NCBI GenBank assembly: GCA_029861675.1
Contig: JAOTYV010000038.1
Coordinates: 1 to 23,667 of the forward strand
Length of the DNA: 23,667 nt
Reading direction: 5' to 3'
DNA from: Alphaproteobacteria bacterium
GTDB taxonomy: Bacteria; Pseudomonadota; Alphaproteobacteria; UBA8366
The notes beneath the pieces were generated by a model that made no database searches, was not told the DNA's origin, and saw only the letters and a program-made list of their open reading frames with translations. A program made the position numbers and the translations under genes. This document shows positions 7,233-14,356 of the stretch, one piece after another. Positions within the stretch are counted from its first letter, which is position 1; each line of letters opens with the position of its first letter.

Positions 7233-9119
7233 TCAGGACTCCGCCGTGGTCGCCGCGAGCGCGCCCAGCAGAAGCGCGCGGTGGAGAAATTCCGTCGGGC
7301 GTTTGGGGGCGGTAAGATCCATGCGTTCCAGACACTCCATCGCCTTAGAATTCGGCCGTTGCGATATACCGGCGAGGAGCATTTGTGCAAGACACAGCTT
7401 CGAGCCCGAGATCGATTTGAGACGGTGCAACGCCGGCATCAGCCGTTGCTCTGCCTCGGTGAAGTCGGTGCCGAACGGAAAATCCGGAAACAGGCCCTGC
7501 GCCCGCGCGGGACCGAGCGCGCGTCTGATCCGTGCGGGAGTGTTGTCGCGAAAGACCGGCGCTATTTCGTGGTCGCGTTCGATTTTGCCGGCGGATTTTG
7601 CGGTGGCGAGAAGTTCCTCCTGAAAGCGCGAGTCGGTGATCGACAGCATGGCAGCGATCACGTCGCGGTCCGATTTCCCCCAAAGGTCGGCGATACCGTA
7701 CTCGGTGATGATGATATCGCGGAGATGCCGGGGGATGGTTACATGTCCGTACGAGTATCTGATGTTGGAGACGGTGCGGCCGCGCTCCTCGCGGGTGGCG
7801 TTGAGGGTAATGACCGAGCGCGCGTCTTCCAGCGCGAACGCCTGGGCGACGAAATTGTATTGGCCGCCGACGCCGCTCACGACCCTTCCGTCTTCCAGCC
7901 CGTCCGACACGACCGCGCCCTGCAGTGTCGCCATCATGGCGTTGTTCACGAAACGCGCATGCACGCGGTCGCGGCGCTTGCGGGCGACGTCGCCGTAGAG
8001 TTCGTTCACGAAGGAGACGGAGGTCATGCGGATGCGGTCGCGCGTCTCCTCGGGCATTTCCCGCAGCGTCCGGTAAAACGCGCGCGGTCCCAGAAAGAAG
8101 GCCGCGTGCAGCAGGGCGCCGTCCTCGACCTGACGTTTGATGATTCCGGCATCGATCAGCGACAGAAACGCATCGACCAGCATTTCACTGGCGCCATAGA
8201 GTCCCTCGGTGAAGGGACCGTCTTCCCATGGTGTATCTTCACTATTGCCGACGGTGAGCCGGCGTACCGCATTTCCAAATGCCGCGCTATTCCGATGGCG
8301 CAGGACGAGCGCATGGGCGACCGCGTCGGCGATCGACCCGATGCCGATCTGGAGGGTGCCGCCGTCCTTCACCAGCCGCGCGACGTGCAGGCCAAGTGCG
8401 TGATCCGTCAGACCGACCGGCGGTTTCGGTGGGGCGAATAATGGGAATTCGCAGTGCGGCGCCTCGAGGATATGCGCAAAGGCAGAGTCGTCGATCTCCG
8501 CCTCGCCGGCCATATAGGGTAATTCGCTGTTTACCTGGCCAAGCAGGACGGCTTTACCGCCGGCCTTCCGCAATGCTTCGAAGGCCGGCAGCAAATCCAC
8601 CGTGATATCGGGATTACAACTCAAGCTGAAGCATGTCCCGGATGCATCCGTGCGCTTGGCCACCAGTTGCGCCACGACGTTGACGCCGGCGTCCAGCATG
8701 TAGCGGACGGCGTGGGTATAGTTGGCGGAGATATAATTTTGCTGGGCGTAGCCGACGCCGAGCCAACGGCCCGCTTGGAGAAAGAATTCATTCACCGTGA
8801 CATTGGGCGGCAGCCGCCCCTCGCGGATGGCCCGCGCATAGGCGAGGGCGGGGTATCCTTTGAACAACCGCTCGACCAGGGGCTCTGTGAAACGCCGCGC
8901 GATGCCGGCGGCCGGCGCCGGCGGTTCGAGCGTCAGCGCGGTAAAAATGCGCAAGGTGATCGAGCTGTCCGCCACCGCGCGTTCGAACAGCGCATTGGCG
9001 ATATGATTGGCCTTGCCGAGCCCGAGCGGCAGTCCGAGCACGATGTCCTTGCCCACCTCGTCGATCACCGCATCGACGAGGGCATCGGCGGTCGTGTGAT
9101 AGTCGGGGCTTGCGCTCAT
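7233..9119 (-). CDS. Acetyl-CoA hydrolase/transferase-family protein
   Basis: At 628 residues, this is a class I CoA-transferase-like protein of the acetyl-CoA hydrolase/4-hydroxybutyrate CoA-transferase family. Visible signatures are QIGIGSIADAV (257-267), the likely catalytic Glu312 in YGASEMLVDAF, GVGGQYNFV around 417-424 and the family's C-terminal hallmark TEYGIADLWGKS (472-483). Such enzymes move CoA between acyl groups through a glutamyl-CoA intermediate; the acyl donor and acceptor cannot be read here. It is longer than the usual ~430-550 residues, with about 130 residues after the hallmark region. It is the first gene of a same-strand run with the YiiX-like and UGSC genes. The start is ATG 9119, with a GGAA close upstream. 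Confidence 0.88.
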   Translation of the reverse strand: MSASPDYHTTADALVDAVIDEVGKDIVLGLPLGLGKANHIANALFERAVADSSITLRIFTALTLEPPAPAAGIARRFTEPLVERLFKGYPALAYARAIREGRLPPNVTVNEFFLQAGRWLGVGYAQQNYISANYTHAVRYMLDAGVNVVAQLVAKRTDASGTCFSLSCNPDITVDLLPAFEALRKAGGKAVLLGQVNSELPYMAGEAEIDDSAFAHILEAPHCEFPLFAPPKPPVGLTDHALGLHVARLVKDGGTLQIGIGSIADAVAHALVLRHRNSAAFGNAVRRLTVGNSEDTPWEDGPFTEGLYGASEMLVDAFLSLIDAGIIKRQVEDGALLHAAFFLGPRAFYRTLREMPEETRDRIRMTSVSFVNELYGDVARKRRDRVHARFVNNAMMATLQGAVVSDGLEDGRVVSGVGGQYNFVAQAFALEDARSVITLNATREERGRTVSNIRYSYGHVTIPRHLRDIIITEYGIADLWGKSDRDVIAAMLSITDSRFQEELLATAKSAGKIERDHEIAPVFRDNTPARIRRALGPARAQGLFPDFPFGTDFTEAEQRLMPALHRLKSISGSKLCLAQMLLAGISQRPNSKAMECLERMDLTAPKRPTEFLHRALLLGALAATTAES

Positions 9120-9473
9120 GCTTCCAGTTTACGTGTTTCCGGCCGGGTTCGCCCACGGCACGGGACCATGTTCCGCCCGCCGCCGCTTGGCAAGAGCGTG
9201 TGCGACGAGGGCCGGTCACAGTTTCTTGTAAGGGCCAAGGTGTCACGCCGTCGTCGTTTAACCGCCGGATACATTCCGGCTCTCCGGATAGTCCATAGGA
9301 ACTAGCCGTACCGGGCTCCTCTCCATGCAGGGGCGCGGAGAGCATCGCTTCCGGGCCTTGGCGTGATCCCGCCGCGACCCCACCCTATAGACTAGTCGGT
9401 CAGGACGAATTGAGTAGCCTATGGCAAAAACGGATGATGCTTTGAACGATGCTGTTCAATTGGGAATTCGGCG
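9120..9473. other. Non-coding interval, 354 bp
   Basis: This lies between divergent genes. No RNA gene was recognised. It holds a weak hairpin (CTCTCC at 9319-9324 pairing with GGAGAG at 9337-9342, 12-nt loop). It also holds a 27-codon open frame (ATG 9421 to TAA 9504) that overlaps the start of the next gene in another frame. It probably carries promoters for both neighbours, but no clear -35/-10 pair could be fixed by eye. Confidence 0.5.
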
Positions 9474-9827
9474 ATGGCGAGCGCGGCTTTGTGTTTTGAA
9501 ATAATGGGTGAGGGGATGGACGGTGTCTTTCCCTCGGGCAGCCTGTTGGAATGTGTCGACTATGCCGAATTGGGGCGGGAGCCGGAAGACGGCGACTATG
9601 TGCTGGCGGAGCATGTCAGCGAGATCGGCGAGACCAAGATCAGTTGCTATCGCTTTGTGATGACGGATGACGGCTCAATGTTGATCAACGAGCCCAAGGA
9701 AACCATGTATCAACGCGAATTTCCGATCGCGGCATATGAGGGCGGCTCCGGCCACAAGATCATCGCCTATGTGATGTCATATCATCTTGGAAGTCCGGCC
9801 ATCGGCGCCGAAGCCCTTTCTTCCTGA
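9474..9827 (+). CDS. S24/LexA-like domain protein without the catalytic serine
   Basis: The 117-residue product resembles the C-terminal peptidase domain of S24 repressors. It has GEGMDGVFPSGSLL at 12-25, where active members read G-D-S-M, then REPEDGDYVLAEH, then TKISCYRFVMTDDGSMLI, which corresponds to the Lys region. The nucleophilic Ser is Gly14 here, so autocleavage is unlikely. No helix-turn-helix is encoded in frame upstream: the frame closes at TAG 9414-9416 and no ATG precedes 9474. The start is supported by GGGA 8 nt upstream. It may be a stand-alone sensor or binding domain, or the remnant of a repressor whose N-terminus was lost. A short overlapping frame from ATG 9421 could be a translated leader. 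Confidence 0.65.
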   Translation: MASAALCFEIMGEGMDGVFPSGSLLECVDYAELGREPEDGDYVLAEHVSEIGETKISCYRFVMTDDGSMLINEPKETMYQREFPIAAYEGGSGHKIIAYVMSYHLGSPAIGAEALSS

Positions 9828-10030
9828 AAAATCGATAAGATTTGACATCGGCTGCGCCGATGAACGCGGGCGCCCGACGCGTTCGCGCGCCTGCCGATTC
9901 CGTACAATAGCGTGTGCAAAGGACATCCGAACGATTCGCTCCGAATTATTCCGCGCCATTAACCCCCCTCAAGGATTTCTCTCGTTTTCAAGAATAGACC
10001 GGGCATACGCGCCGGAAAATCGAGAGAACG

Positions 10031-10243
10031 ATGAAACGGATCACCAGCATATTTCCCCTCCTCGCACTCTTCGTGACGATCCTCATCGGCAGCGTGACCG
10101 TGGGCGCCACGATACAGGACAGTCAGCCGAGCGAATCGCCGCGCGGCATGCGCCGGATGCTGCAAACGCTCGATGCGCCCAATGTCGTGAAAATGGAAGT
10201 TACGTCCGCGGCCCGTCAGATCCTGAACACGCGATTTCAGTAA
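10031..10243 (+). CDS. Small secreted protein of unknown function
   Basis: A 70-residue frame with a classical signal peptide: Lys2 and Arg3, then the hydrophobic run SIFPLLALFVTILIGSV, and a possible cleavage site after VGA near residue 26. The mature part is about 44 residues, polar and rich in Arg, Gln and Ser, with no cysteine. GAGAG lies a few bases upstream of ATG 10031, supporting the start. I do not recognise the family. It converges on the transporter gene, and dispersed repeat copy B fills the space between the two 3' ends. Confidence 0.65.
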   Translation: MKRITSIFPLLALFVTILIGSVTVGATIQDSQPSESPRGMRRMLQTLDAPNVVKMEVTSAARQILNTRFQ

Positions 10244-10277
10244 AACCTGAGGATGATCGCCGTTGTGCCGGGCGGTT

Positions 10278-10383
10278 CTAGGCCATTTCTCGTTTAAATT
10301 GACTCAAGTGAAATGGTCTATCTCTTTGTTTCTACGCAAATACGTCGTCGCGAACCGTTTCGGTTCGCTCGGGATTCGCTCTA
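10278..10383 (-). repeat. Dispersed ~105-bp element, copy B
   Basis: Reverse-strand copy of the element at 1589-1695. On the minus strand its first three bases (10383-10381) are the TAG stop codon of the transporter gene. It keeps the perfect hairpin GCGAACCG-AAA-CGGTTCGC and the CCATTTC/GAAATGG inverted pair. It sits between two convergent genes. Confidence 0.85.
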
Positions 10384-11115
10384 TCCCGCGCTTGAAGGGG
10401 GCGCTTCCTGAAGGTCGATGTGACCCGCGCGCCGGACTAGGGCTACGCCAAGATAAATGAACGGCGTGTCGAGCAGCGCGATCAGAACCTTGAAGATGTA
10501 ACTGGCAACAATGATCTTGCCGATCAACGGCCATGGCAGCCCGAGCCCAAACCCGAGAAAGATGCTGTTGACGATGATCGTGTCGACCAACTGGGACAGG
10601 ATCGTCGAGGCGTTGTTGCGAAGCCAGAGATGGCGGCCTTTGGTCAGATCCTTCCAAAAATGAAACAATTTCACGTCGAGCAGCTGAGCCACCAAATACG
10701 CGGTCATCGAACCCAGGATCAATATGCCGGGCAGGGTAAAGACCGATTCGAACGCGCGCTGCATATCGGCAACCGTCGTGAAATTGGGGTTTGACGCCGC
10801 CCATGCCGGCGCGCCGGGCAGAGACAGCGAAATTTGGATCAGCACGAGGGATAGCAGGCTCATTACGAAACCGGTGATGACCATGACATTGGCCCGGCGG
10901 CGGCCCCACACCTCGCAGACGATGTCGGTAAACAGAAACGTCAACGGATAGGTCAATAGACCGGTCGTCAAGGTAATGGGTTCGCCGAAAAAACCAGCCG
11001 GCAGGCTCTCGGGAAACGCGAGGAACAGCTTCACGCCAATAATATTGGTGAGCACGATGGCGACGGCGAAGCCCGCCATCATCAGGCTGAATATTTTTTC
11101 CGATTGAGTCCACAT
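10381..11115 (-). CDS. yhhQ: Queuosine precursor transporter (YhhQ/VUT family)
   Basis: The 244-residue product is a polytopic membrane protein with about six hydrophobic segments. It has the family signatures TDIVCEVWGRRRAN after the second segment, then LRNNASTILSQLVDTIIV and a final KVLIALLDTPFIYLGV. YhhQ-type transporters import the queuosine precursors preQ0/preQ1 for tRNA wobble-base modification, acting in the inner membrane. The start ATG 11115 gives MWTQSEKIF, which fits the family; a TTG at 11157 in frame is less likely. The Shine-Dalgarno (AAGAG) is about 10 nt upstream. The TAG stop lies inside repeat copy B. No queuosine-synthesis gene is adjacent. Confidence 0.88.
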   Translation of the reverse strand: MWTQSEKIFSLMMAGFAVAIVLTNIIGVKLFLAFPESLPAGFFGEPITLTTGLLTYPLTFLFTDIVCEVWGRRRANVMVITGFVMSLLSLVLIQISLSLPGAPAWAASNPNFTTVADMQRAFESVFTLPGILILGSMTAYLVAQLLDVKLFHFWKDLTKGRHLWLRNNASTILSQLVDTIIVNSIFLGFGLGLPWPLIGKIIVASYIFKVLIALLDTPFIYLGVALVRRAGHIDLQEAPPSSAG

Positions 11116-11232
11116 CGTATCGCGGCTCTTGATGGAATCAATTACCGCAAAATGCAAATGAAGACGCGCGTAATCACCGACCCACCCGTTAAAGGGCCGG
11201 CGGTTTCGGGGGGCTGCTTTGTGTGGCGGTTT

Positions 11233-11532
11233 CTAGCTGTGCCGGAGGAATTGAACACCTATGGTGTCTTGCTTGCGGTGCTTTACCTCGCACAGGAAGG
11301 CTTCCCCCGCAGGCGTATGCAGTTCGAAGAAATTGGGCACCTCGTTGCCGTTGGCGACGCGAATTTGGGCACCCTTGATCGAGATGTCCACGAGTTGGCA
11401 ATCCATTTCACTGTTTTGAAACGCTATATGCGCATTTTGATCCGACGAACCGCGTTCCGCGTCCCGCCGTTCCATCGGCCCCTGGCCAAACCCGTAATCG
11501 GCCGCCAAGGACAATTTACCTCTTTGATTCAT
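11233..11532 (-). CDS. PilZ-domain protein 1 (c-di-GMP effector)
   Basis: A 99-residue single-domain PilZ protein. It has RRDAER near residues 21-26 (the RxxxR c-di-GMP-binding element) and VDISIKG (the D/NxSxxG element), then a beta-barrel ending FLCEVKHRKQDTIGVQFL. PilZ domains bind cyclic di-GMP and act on motility, exopolysaccharide or adhesion. With both elements present, binding is plausible. ATG 11532 is used; ATG 11475, just before ERRDAER, is an alternative with AGGGG close upstream. It is divergent from the second PilZ gene, and the interval between them carries a CtrA-type box. Confidence 0.85.
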   Translation of the reverse strand: MNQRGKLSLAADYGFGQGPMERRDAERGSSDQNAHIAFQNSEMDCQLVDISIKGAQIRVANGNEVPNFFELHTPAGEAFLCEVKHRKQDTIGVQFLRHS

Positions 11533-11603
11533 TGAGCTTATTAACCTTTTTTGTTCATTGAAGGCCGCAATTGAAACCGAGTATTTAGCCTAAGGATTGC
11601 GTA

Positions 11604-11619
11604 TTAACGGTTCGTTAAC
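11604..11619 (+). promoter_or_regulatory. CtrA-type box, TTAA-N7-TTAAC
   Basis: TTAA at 11604-11607 and TTAAC at 11615-11619 are separated by exactly 7 nt (CGGTTCG), matching the CtrA consensus. It overlaps a perfect 12-bp palindrome TTCGTTAACGAA (11611-11622). It lies in the AT-rich divergent interval 72 bp upstream of PilZ 1 and 182 bp upstream of PilZ 2. Confidence 0.65.
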
Positions 11620-11801
11620 GAATTAGTACAATTTCTATCAAATGCTTAGGGCATAGTTTGAATGCATTTTATTCAATGGGGATAAGGGGTTCCTAGTCCG
11701 ATTGAAGCGCTGAAACTCCTGCAACGCCTGTCGAACGGGTGACCAAGATCACTGCCGGGCATCGCGCTTTGCGTACAATGCCGGGAAAGAACGGGTGAGA
11801 T

Positions 11802-12110
11802 ATGGCAAGTATTTCAAGTAAAAAAAACTTTTCCAAAAAATCCCCTACCAGCAGTCGAGCGCGACGGTCTAAGACACTGGCCAGCGCGGCTCTCGTATTT
11901 CACGACGGCAAGTCCAGCGTGGAATGCAGCGTCTTGGACCTTTCGGAGACCGGCGCGCGTCTGCACCTCTTGGAAACCGTCTGGCCGCCGAATGAATTCA
12001 TCCTCGAGCTTTCAGACGGCCGGGCGTTCCTGTGTGAGACGGTCCGACAGGAAGCCACCATTATCGGCGTCGCTTTCCTTGAAACATTGCCGAGCCGGTA
12101 TTTGCACTGA
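11802..12110 (+). CDS. PilZ-domain protein 2, RxxxR element degenerate
   Basis: This 102-residue frame starts at ATG 11802. The first 20 residues are Ser/Lys-rich and likely disordered (SISSKKNFSKKSPTSSRARR). The PilZ barrel follows: VLDLSETGARLHL carries the DxSxxG element, and FILELSDGRAFLCETVRQ through TIIGVAFLE matches the end of the domain in its divergent neighbour. The second Arg of RxxxR is not visible, since the region reads RARRSKTLASA. Cyclic di-GMP binding is therefore uncertain. The two proteins share the layout FxLxxxxGxAFLCE, suggesting an old duplication. GGGTGAGAT just before the ATG gives a moderate ribosome-binding site. Confidence 0.78.
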   Translation: MASISSKKNFSKKSPTSSRARRSKTLASAALVFHDGKSSVECSVLDLSETGARLHLLETVWPPNEFILELSDGRAFLCETVRQEATIIGVAFLETLPSRYLH

Positions 12111-12126
12111 TCCCGCGACGCGCGGC

Positions 12127-12969
12127 CTAGACGGGAATCTCGCCCTCTAGGATGATCCGGTGAAGCAATCGCTTGGCGTCCAGCGGGTAGTTGGCGTTGG
12201 CGTGATGCATCGAGCATCGGTTGTCCCAAATCACCATGTCGCCGGCCTGCCATACGTGGTCGTACTGGAATTCGGGCTTGGTCGCGTGGGTCAATAATTC
12301 ATCGATCAGCGCGTCGCTTTCGGCGCGCTCCAGCCCGGCGATACGTTCGAGCCGTGTGGTGCTCATATACAGCGCTTTCGCGCCGGTGGCGGGATGGGTC
12401 CGCACCAGCGGGTGCACCACCTCGGGCAGGGCTTCCTTTTCGTCCTCGGTCAGTTTCATCATCTTGCGCGGCGAGCGGCTGCTTTGATAGGTGTGCACGG
12501 CTTTGAGCCCATCGAGCCGGCGCTTGGTTTGCTCGGGCAGCGCGTCGTAGGCCGCCCGCATGTTGCAGAAACTGGTCTCGCCGCCGGATTCCGGCACCAC
12601 CAGCGCATAGAGAATGGTGGCTTTCGGCGGCTGCGCCGTGAAGGAATGATCGGTGTGCCATGTCGTTCCGCGGATCACCCGTTTGCCGGTCCCGACGACG
12701 TCGCGGTCGTCGCTGGAGAGCATGCCGATCTCCGGCTGGTCGGGAAAATTCAGGTACTTGTTGACCTGACGCACCGGCGCGCCGAACAGACGCGCCGCCT
12801 TGACGAAAGCGTCGGGTTCCAGGCTCTGGTCGCGGATACACAGCACGACATGCCGGTGCAGCGCATCGGTCAACGTGCTGAGCGTGCGGTCGTCCGGCGG
12901 CGTGCGCAGGTCGATGCCGGTTGCCTCGGCGCCCATGACATCGCTGAGCGGGTTGATCGTCGCCGTCAT
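12127..12969 (-). CDS. TauD/TfdA-family Fe(II)/2-oxoglutarate dioxygenase 2
   Basis: This 280-residue protein has H105 and D107 in TTWHTDHSF, H255 in DNRCSMH, and probable 2-oxoglutarate-binding R271 in LLHRIILEG. All are at the usual TauD spacing, so it should be active. The substrate cannot be read from the sequence. A GTG at 12993 extends the frame by eight residues, but ATG 12969 has AAAGGA about 7 nt upstream and is preferred. The cysteine-dioxygenase-like gene is divergent, with 175 bp between the chosen starts. A link to sulfur compounds is possible, because taurine-type oxidation and thiol oxidation could share a pathway, but this is speculation. Confidence 0.92.
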   Translation of the reverse strand: MTATINPLSDVMGAEATGIDLRTPPDDRTLSTLTDALHRHVVLCIRDQSLEPDAFVKAARLFGAPVRQVNKYLNFPDQPEIGMLSSDDRDVVGTGKRVIRGTTWHTDHSFTAQPPKATILYALVVPESGGETSFCNMRAAYDALPEQTKRRLDGLKAVHTYQSSRSPRKMMKLTEDEKEALPEVVHPLVRTHPATGAKALYMSTTRLERIAGLERAESDALIDELLTHATKPEFQYDHVWQAGDMVIWDNRCSMHHANANYPLDAKRLLHRIILEGEIPV

Positions 12970-13144
12970 CGCCCGATCCTTTCGCCAACACACGAAACAT
13001 TGCCCATAATTACCGAGTTTAGGCGACGCAATCTGGATTGCAAAGCACCCCGCGAAACCGATTATCCGGCAGGGGTAGATGGCTTTTTCATGGGGCGCTT
13101 CGACATGTTATGCTGGTGGCGGTCATGCAATGGGAGACACCGCA

Positions 13145-13711
13145 GTGCCGGAATACACACTTGATGCGTTCGTTAAGGATCTGAAGGAAGTTACCGCCGG
13201 GGAGCAGGACAACAAATCGATCATCCGGTCGGTGACGCCGCTTGCAAAGCGTATCGCGGCGGATACCGGCTGGATAAAGCCGTCTTTCTACGACTGCGAT
13301 GCGGACCAGGGTTTCGGCATCACCATCCTGCATGAGGAGCCGGAACATCTTCTGGTCGAAGCGATCGCCTGGCTGCCGGGGCGCGGCGTCGCGCCGCACG
13401 ACCATCAGACCTGGGGCGTGGTGGTCGGGATCGACGGGCCGGAAAAGAACCTCAATTGGTTGCGCCGGGACGACGGCTCGACGCCGGGCCACGCGGACGT
13501 CGTCCTTCATAACGAGGTCGTGGTCGGCGCCGGGGATGTGATCGGTTTCCTGCCGGACGATATCCACAGTGTCCAGAACGACAGTGACCAGACCACGGTG
13601 TCGTTGCATATCTATGGCAAGAGCCTGGCCCATATCGACCGGTCGGAATTCGATCCGGTGGCGAAGACCATGCGGCCCTGCCCGAAGCGGAAACGGAACA
13701 CGGCGGAATAG
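13145..13711 (+). CDS. Cysteine-dioxygenase-like cupin (thiol dioxygenase family)
   Basis: The 188-residue product has the three-His iron site of cysteine or 3-mercaptopropionate dioxygenases. H85 and H87 are in APHDHQTWGVVVGIDG, and H141 is in FLPDDIHSVQND. Such enzymes add O2 to a thiol to make a sulfinate, in the cytoplasm. Which thiol is used cannot be told; the Cys-Tyr crosslink of mammalian enzymes is not evident. GTG 13145 is chosen because GGGAG lies 8 nt upstream and family members typically start with a short segment before LDAFV. ATG 13130 and 13079 are in-frame alternatives. The stop TAG is the first triplet of repeat copy C. Confidence 0.82.
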   Translation: MPEYTLDAFVKDLKEVTAGEQDNKSIIRSVTPLAKRIAADTGWIKPSFYDCDADQGFGITILHEEPEHLLVEAIAWLPGRGVAPHDHQTWGVVVGIDGPEKNLNWLRRDDGSTPGHADVVLHNEVVVGAGDVIGFLPDDIHSVQNDSDQTTVSLHIYGKSLAHIDRSEFDPVAKTMRPCPKRKRNTAE

Positions 13712-13814
13712 AGCAAATCCCGAGCGGACCGAAACGATTCGCGACGACGTATTTGCGTAAAAACATAGAGATAGACCATTTCACTTGAGTCAATTTAAGC
13801 CAGAAATGGTTTAA
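13709..13814 (+). repeat. Dispersed ~105-bp element, copy C
   Basis: Third copy of the element, in the same orientation as copy A. Its first three bases (TAG, 13709-13711) terminate the cupin gene. The hairpin here carries two changes (GCGGACCG-AAA-CGATTCGC), while CCATTTC and GAAATGG remain paired. It lies between convergent genes. Confidence 0.85.
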
Positions 13815-13859
13815 GTCCGACGCCGCTTTTGAAGCAGACAACGCCCGCAGGCAATCCGA

Positions 13860-14342
13860 TCAGCAGCGGTTGAGGCTTGGCGGTCCCGCATCGGTGGCCG
13901 CCGCGCCGTGCACCATTTTCTCGACATTCGCCCAATAGGCCGCGGCCTCGCACATCGGGCAGGGCCGCGAGGATGAATACAGGACGCAGCCGCCGAGATC
14001 GCGCGTGCCGAGGCGCCGTGCGGCATCGCGGATCGCTTCCGTTTCCGCATGGGCTGTCGGGTCGCCGGCGGAGATGACGCGGCTCGGCGCCTCGCCGACA
14101 ATATGACCGTCTTTCACCACGATCGCGCCATATGGCTGGTCGCCGGCTGTTGTTGCACGATCGCGCATGGCAAAGGCACGGCGAATGAAGCTTTCGCCTG
14201 TACGGGCGGGCGGCTGAGCGATCGGTTTCGTCGCCGCGTCGGCCGATATCGGGCGGCCCGCCGACCCGAGCAGGACGCCTAGCGCGGTGGTCCGAAACAG
14301 CCATGTGCGGCGGCTGCAGGTGAGGAGAAGTTTTCGCGGCAT
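13860..14342 (-). CDS. Tat-signal nucleoside/cytidine deaminase-like protein
   Basis: This 160-residue protein has the zinc site of the deaminase fold: H98-A-E100 in AHAETEAI (zinc His and proton-shuttle Glu) and PCPMC (Cys128, Cys131). Residues 1-36 look like a Tat signal: CSRRTWLF followed by a hydrophobic stretch (TALGVLLGSAG) and Ala/Ser/Asp. Export of a nucleobase deaminase would be unusual. The rest resembles guanine or tRNA-adenosine-type deaminases, with a short C-terminus ending in Cys160. ATG 14342 is preceded by AGGAGG at 10 nt, and the amidase gene ends 14 bp before it, so an operon is likely. The substrate cannot be decided. Confidence 0.78.
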   Translation of the reverse strand: MPRKLLLTCSRRTWLFRTTALGVLLGSAGRPISADAATKPIAQPPARTGESFIRRAFAMRDRATTAGDQPYGAIVVKDGHIVGEAPSRVISAGDPTAHAETEAIRDAARRLGTRDLGGCVLYSSSRPCPMCEAAAYWANVEKMVHGAAATDAGPPSLNRC

Positions 14343-14356
14343 CAACCGAGATCCTC

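Noticed and set aside
7188..8441. 417-codon plus-strand open frame inside the acetyl-CoA hydrolase gene
   Set aside because: It lies opposite conserved motifs of a recognised enzyme and has no recognisable domain.
9421..9504. 27-codon frame as an independent gene
   Set aside because: Too short, with no recognisable features and no strong ribosome-binding site; noted only as a possible leader.
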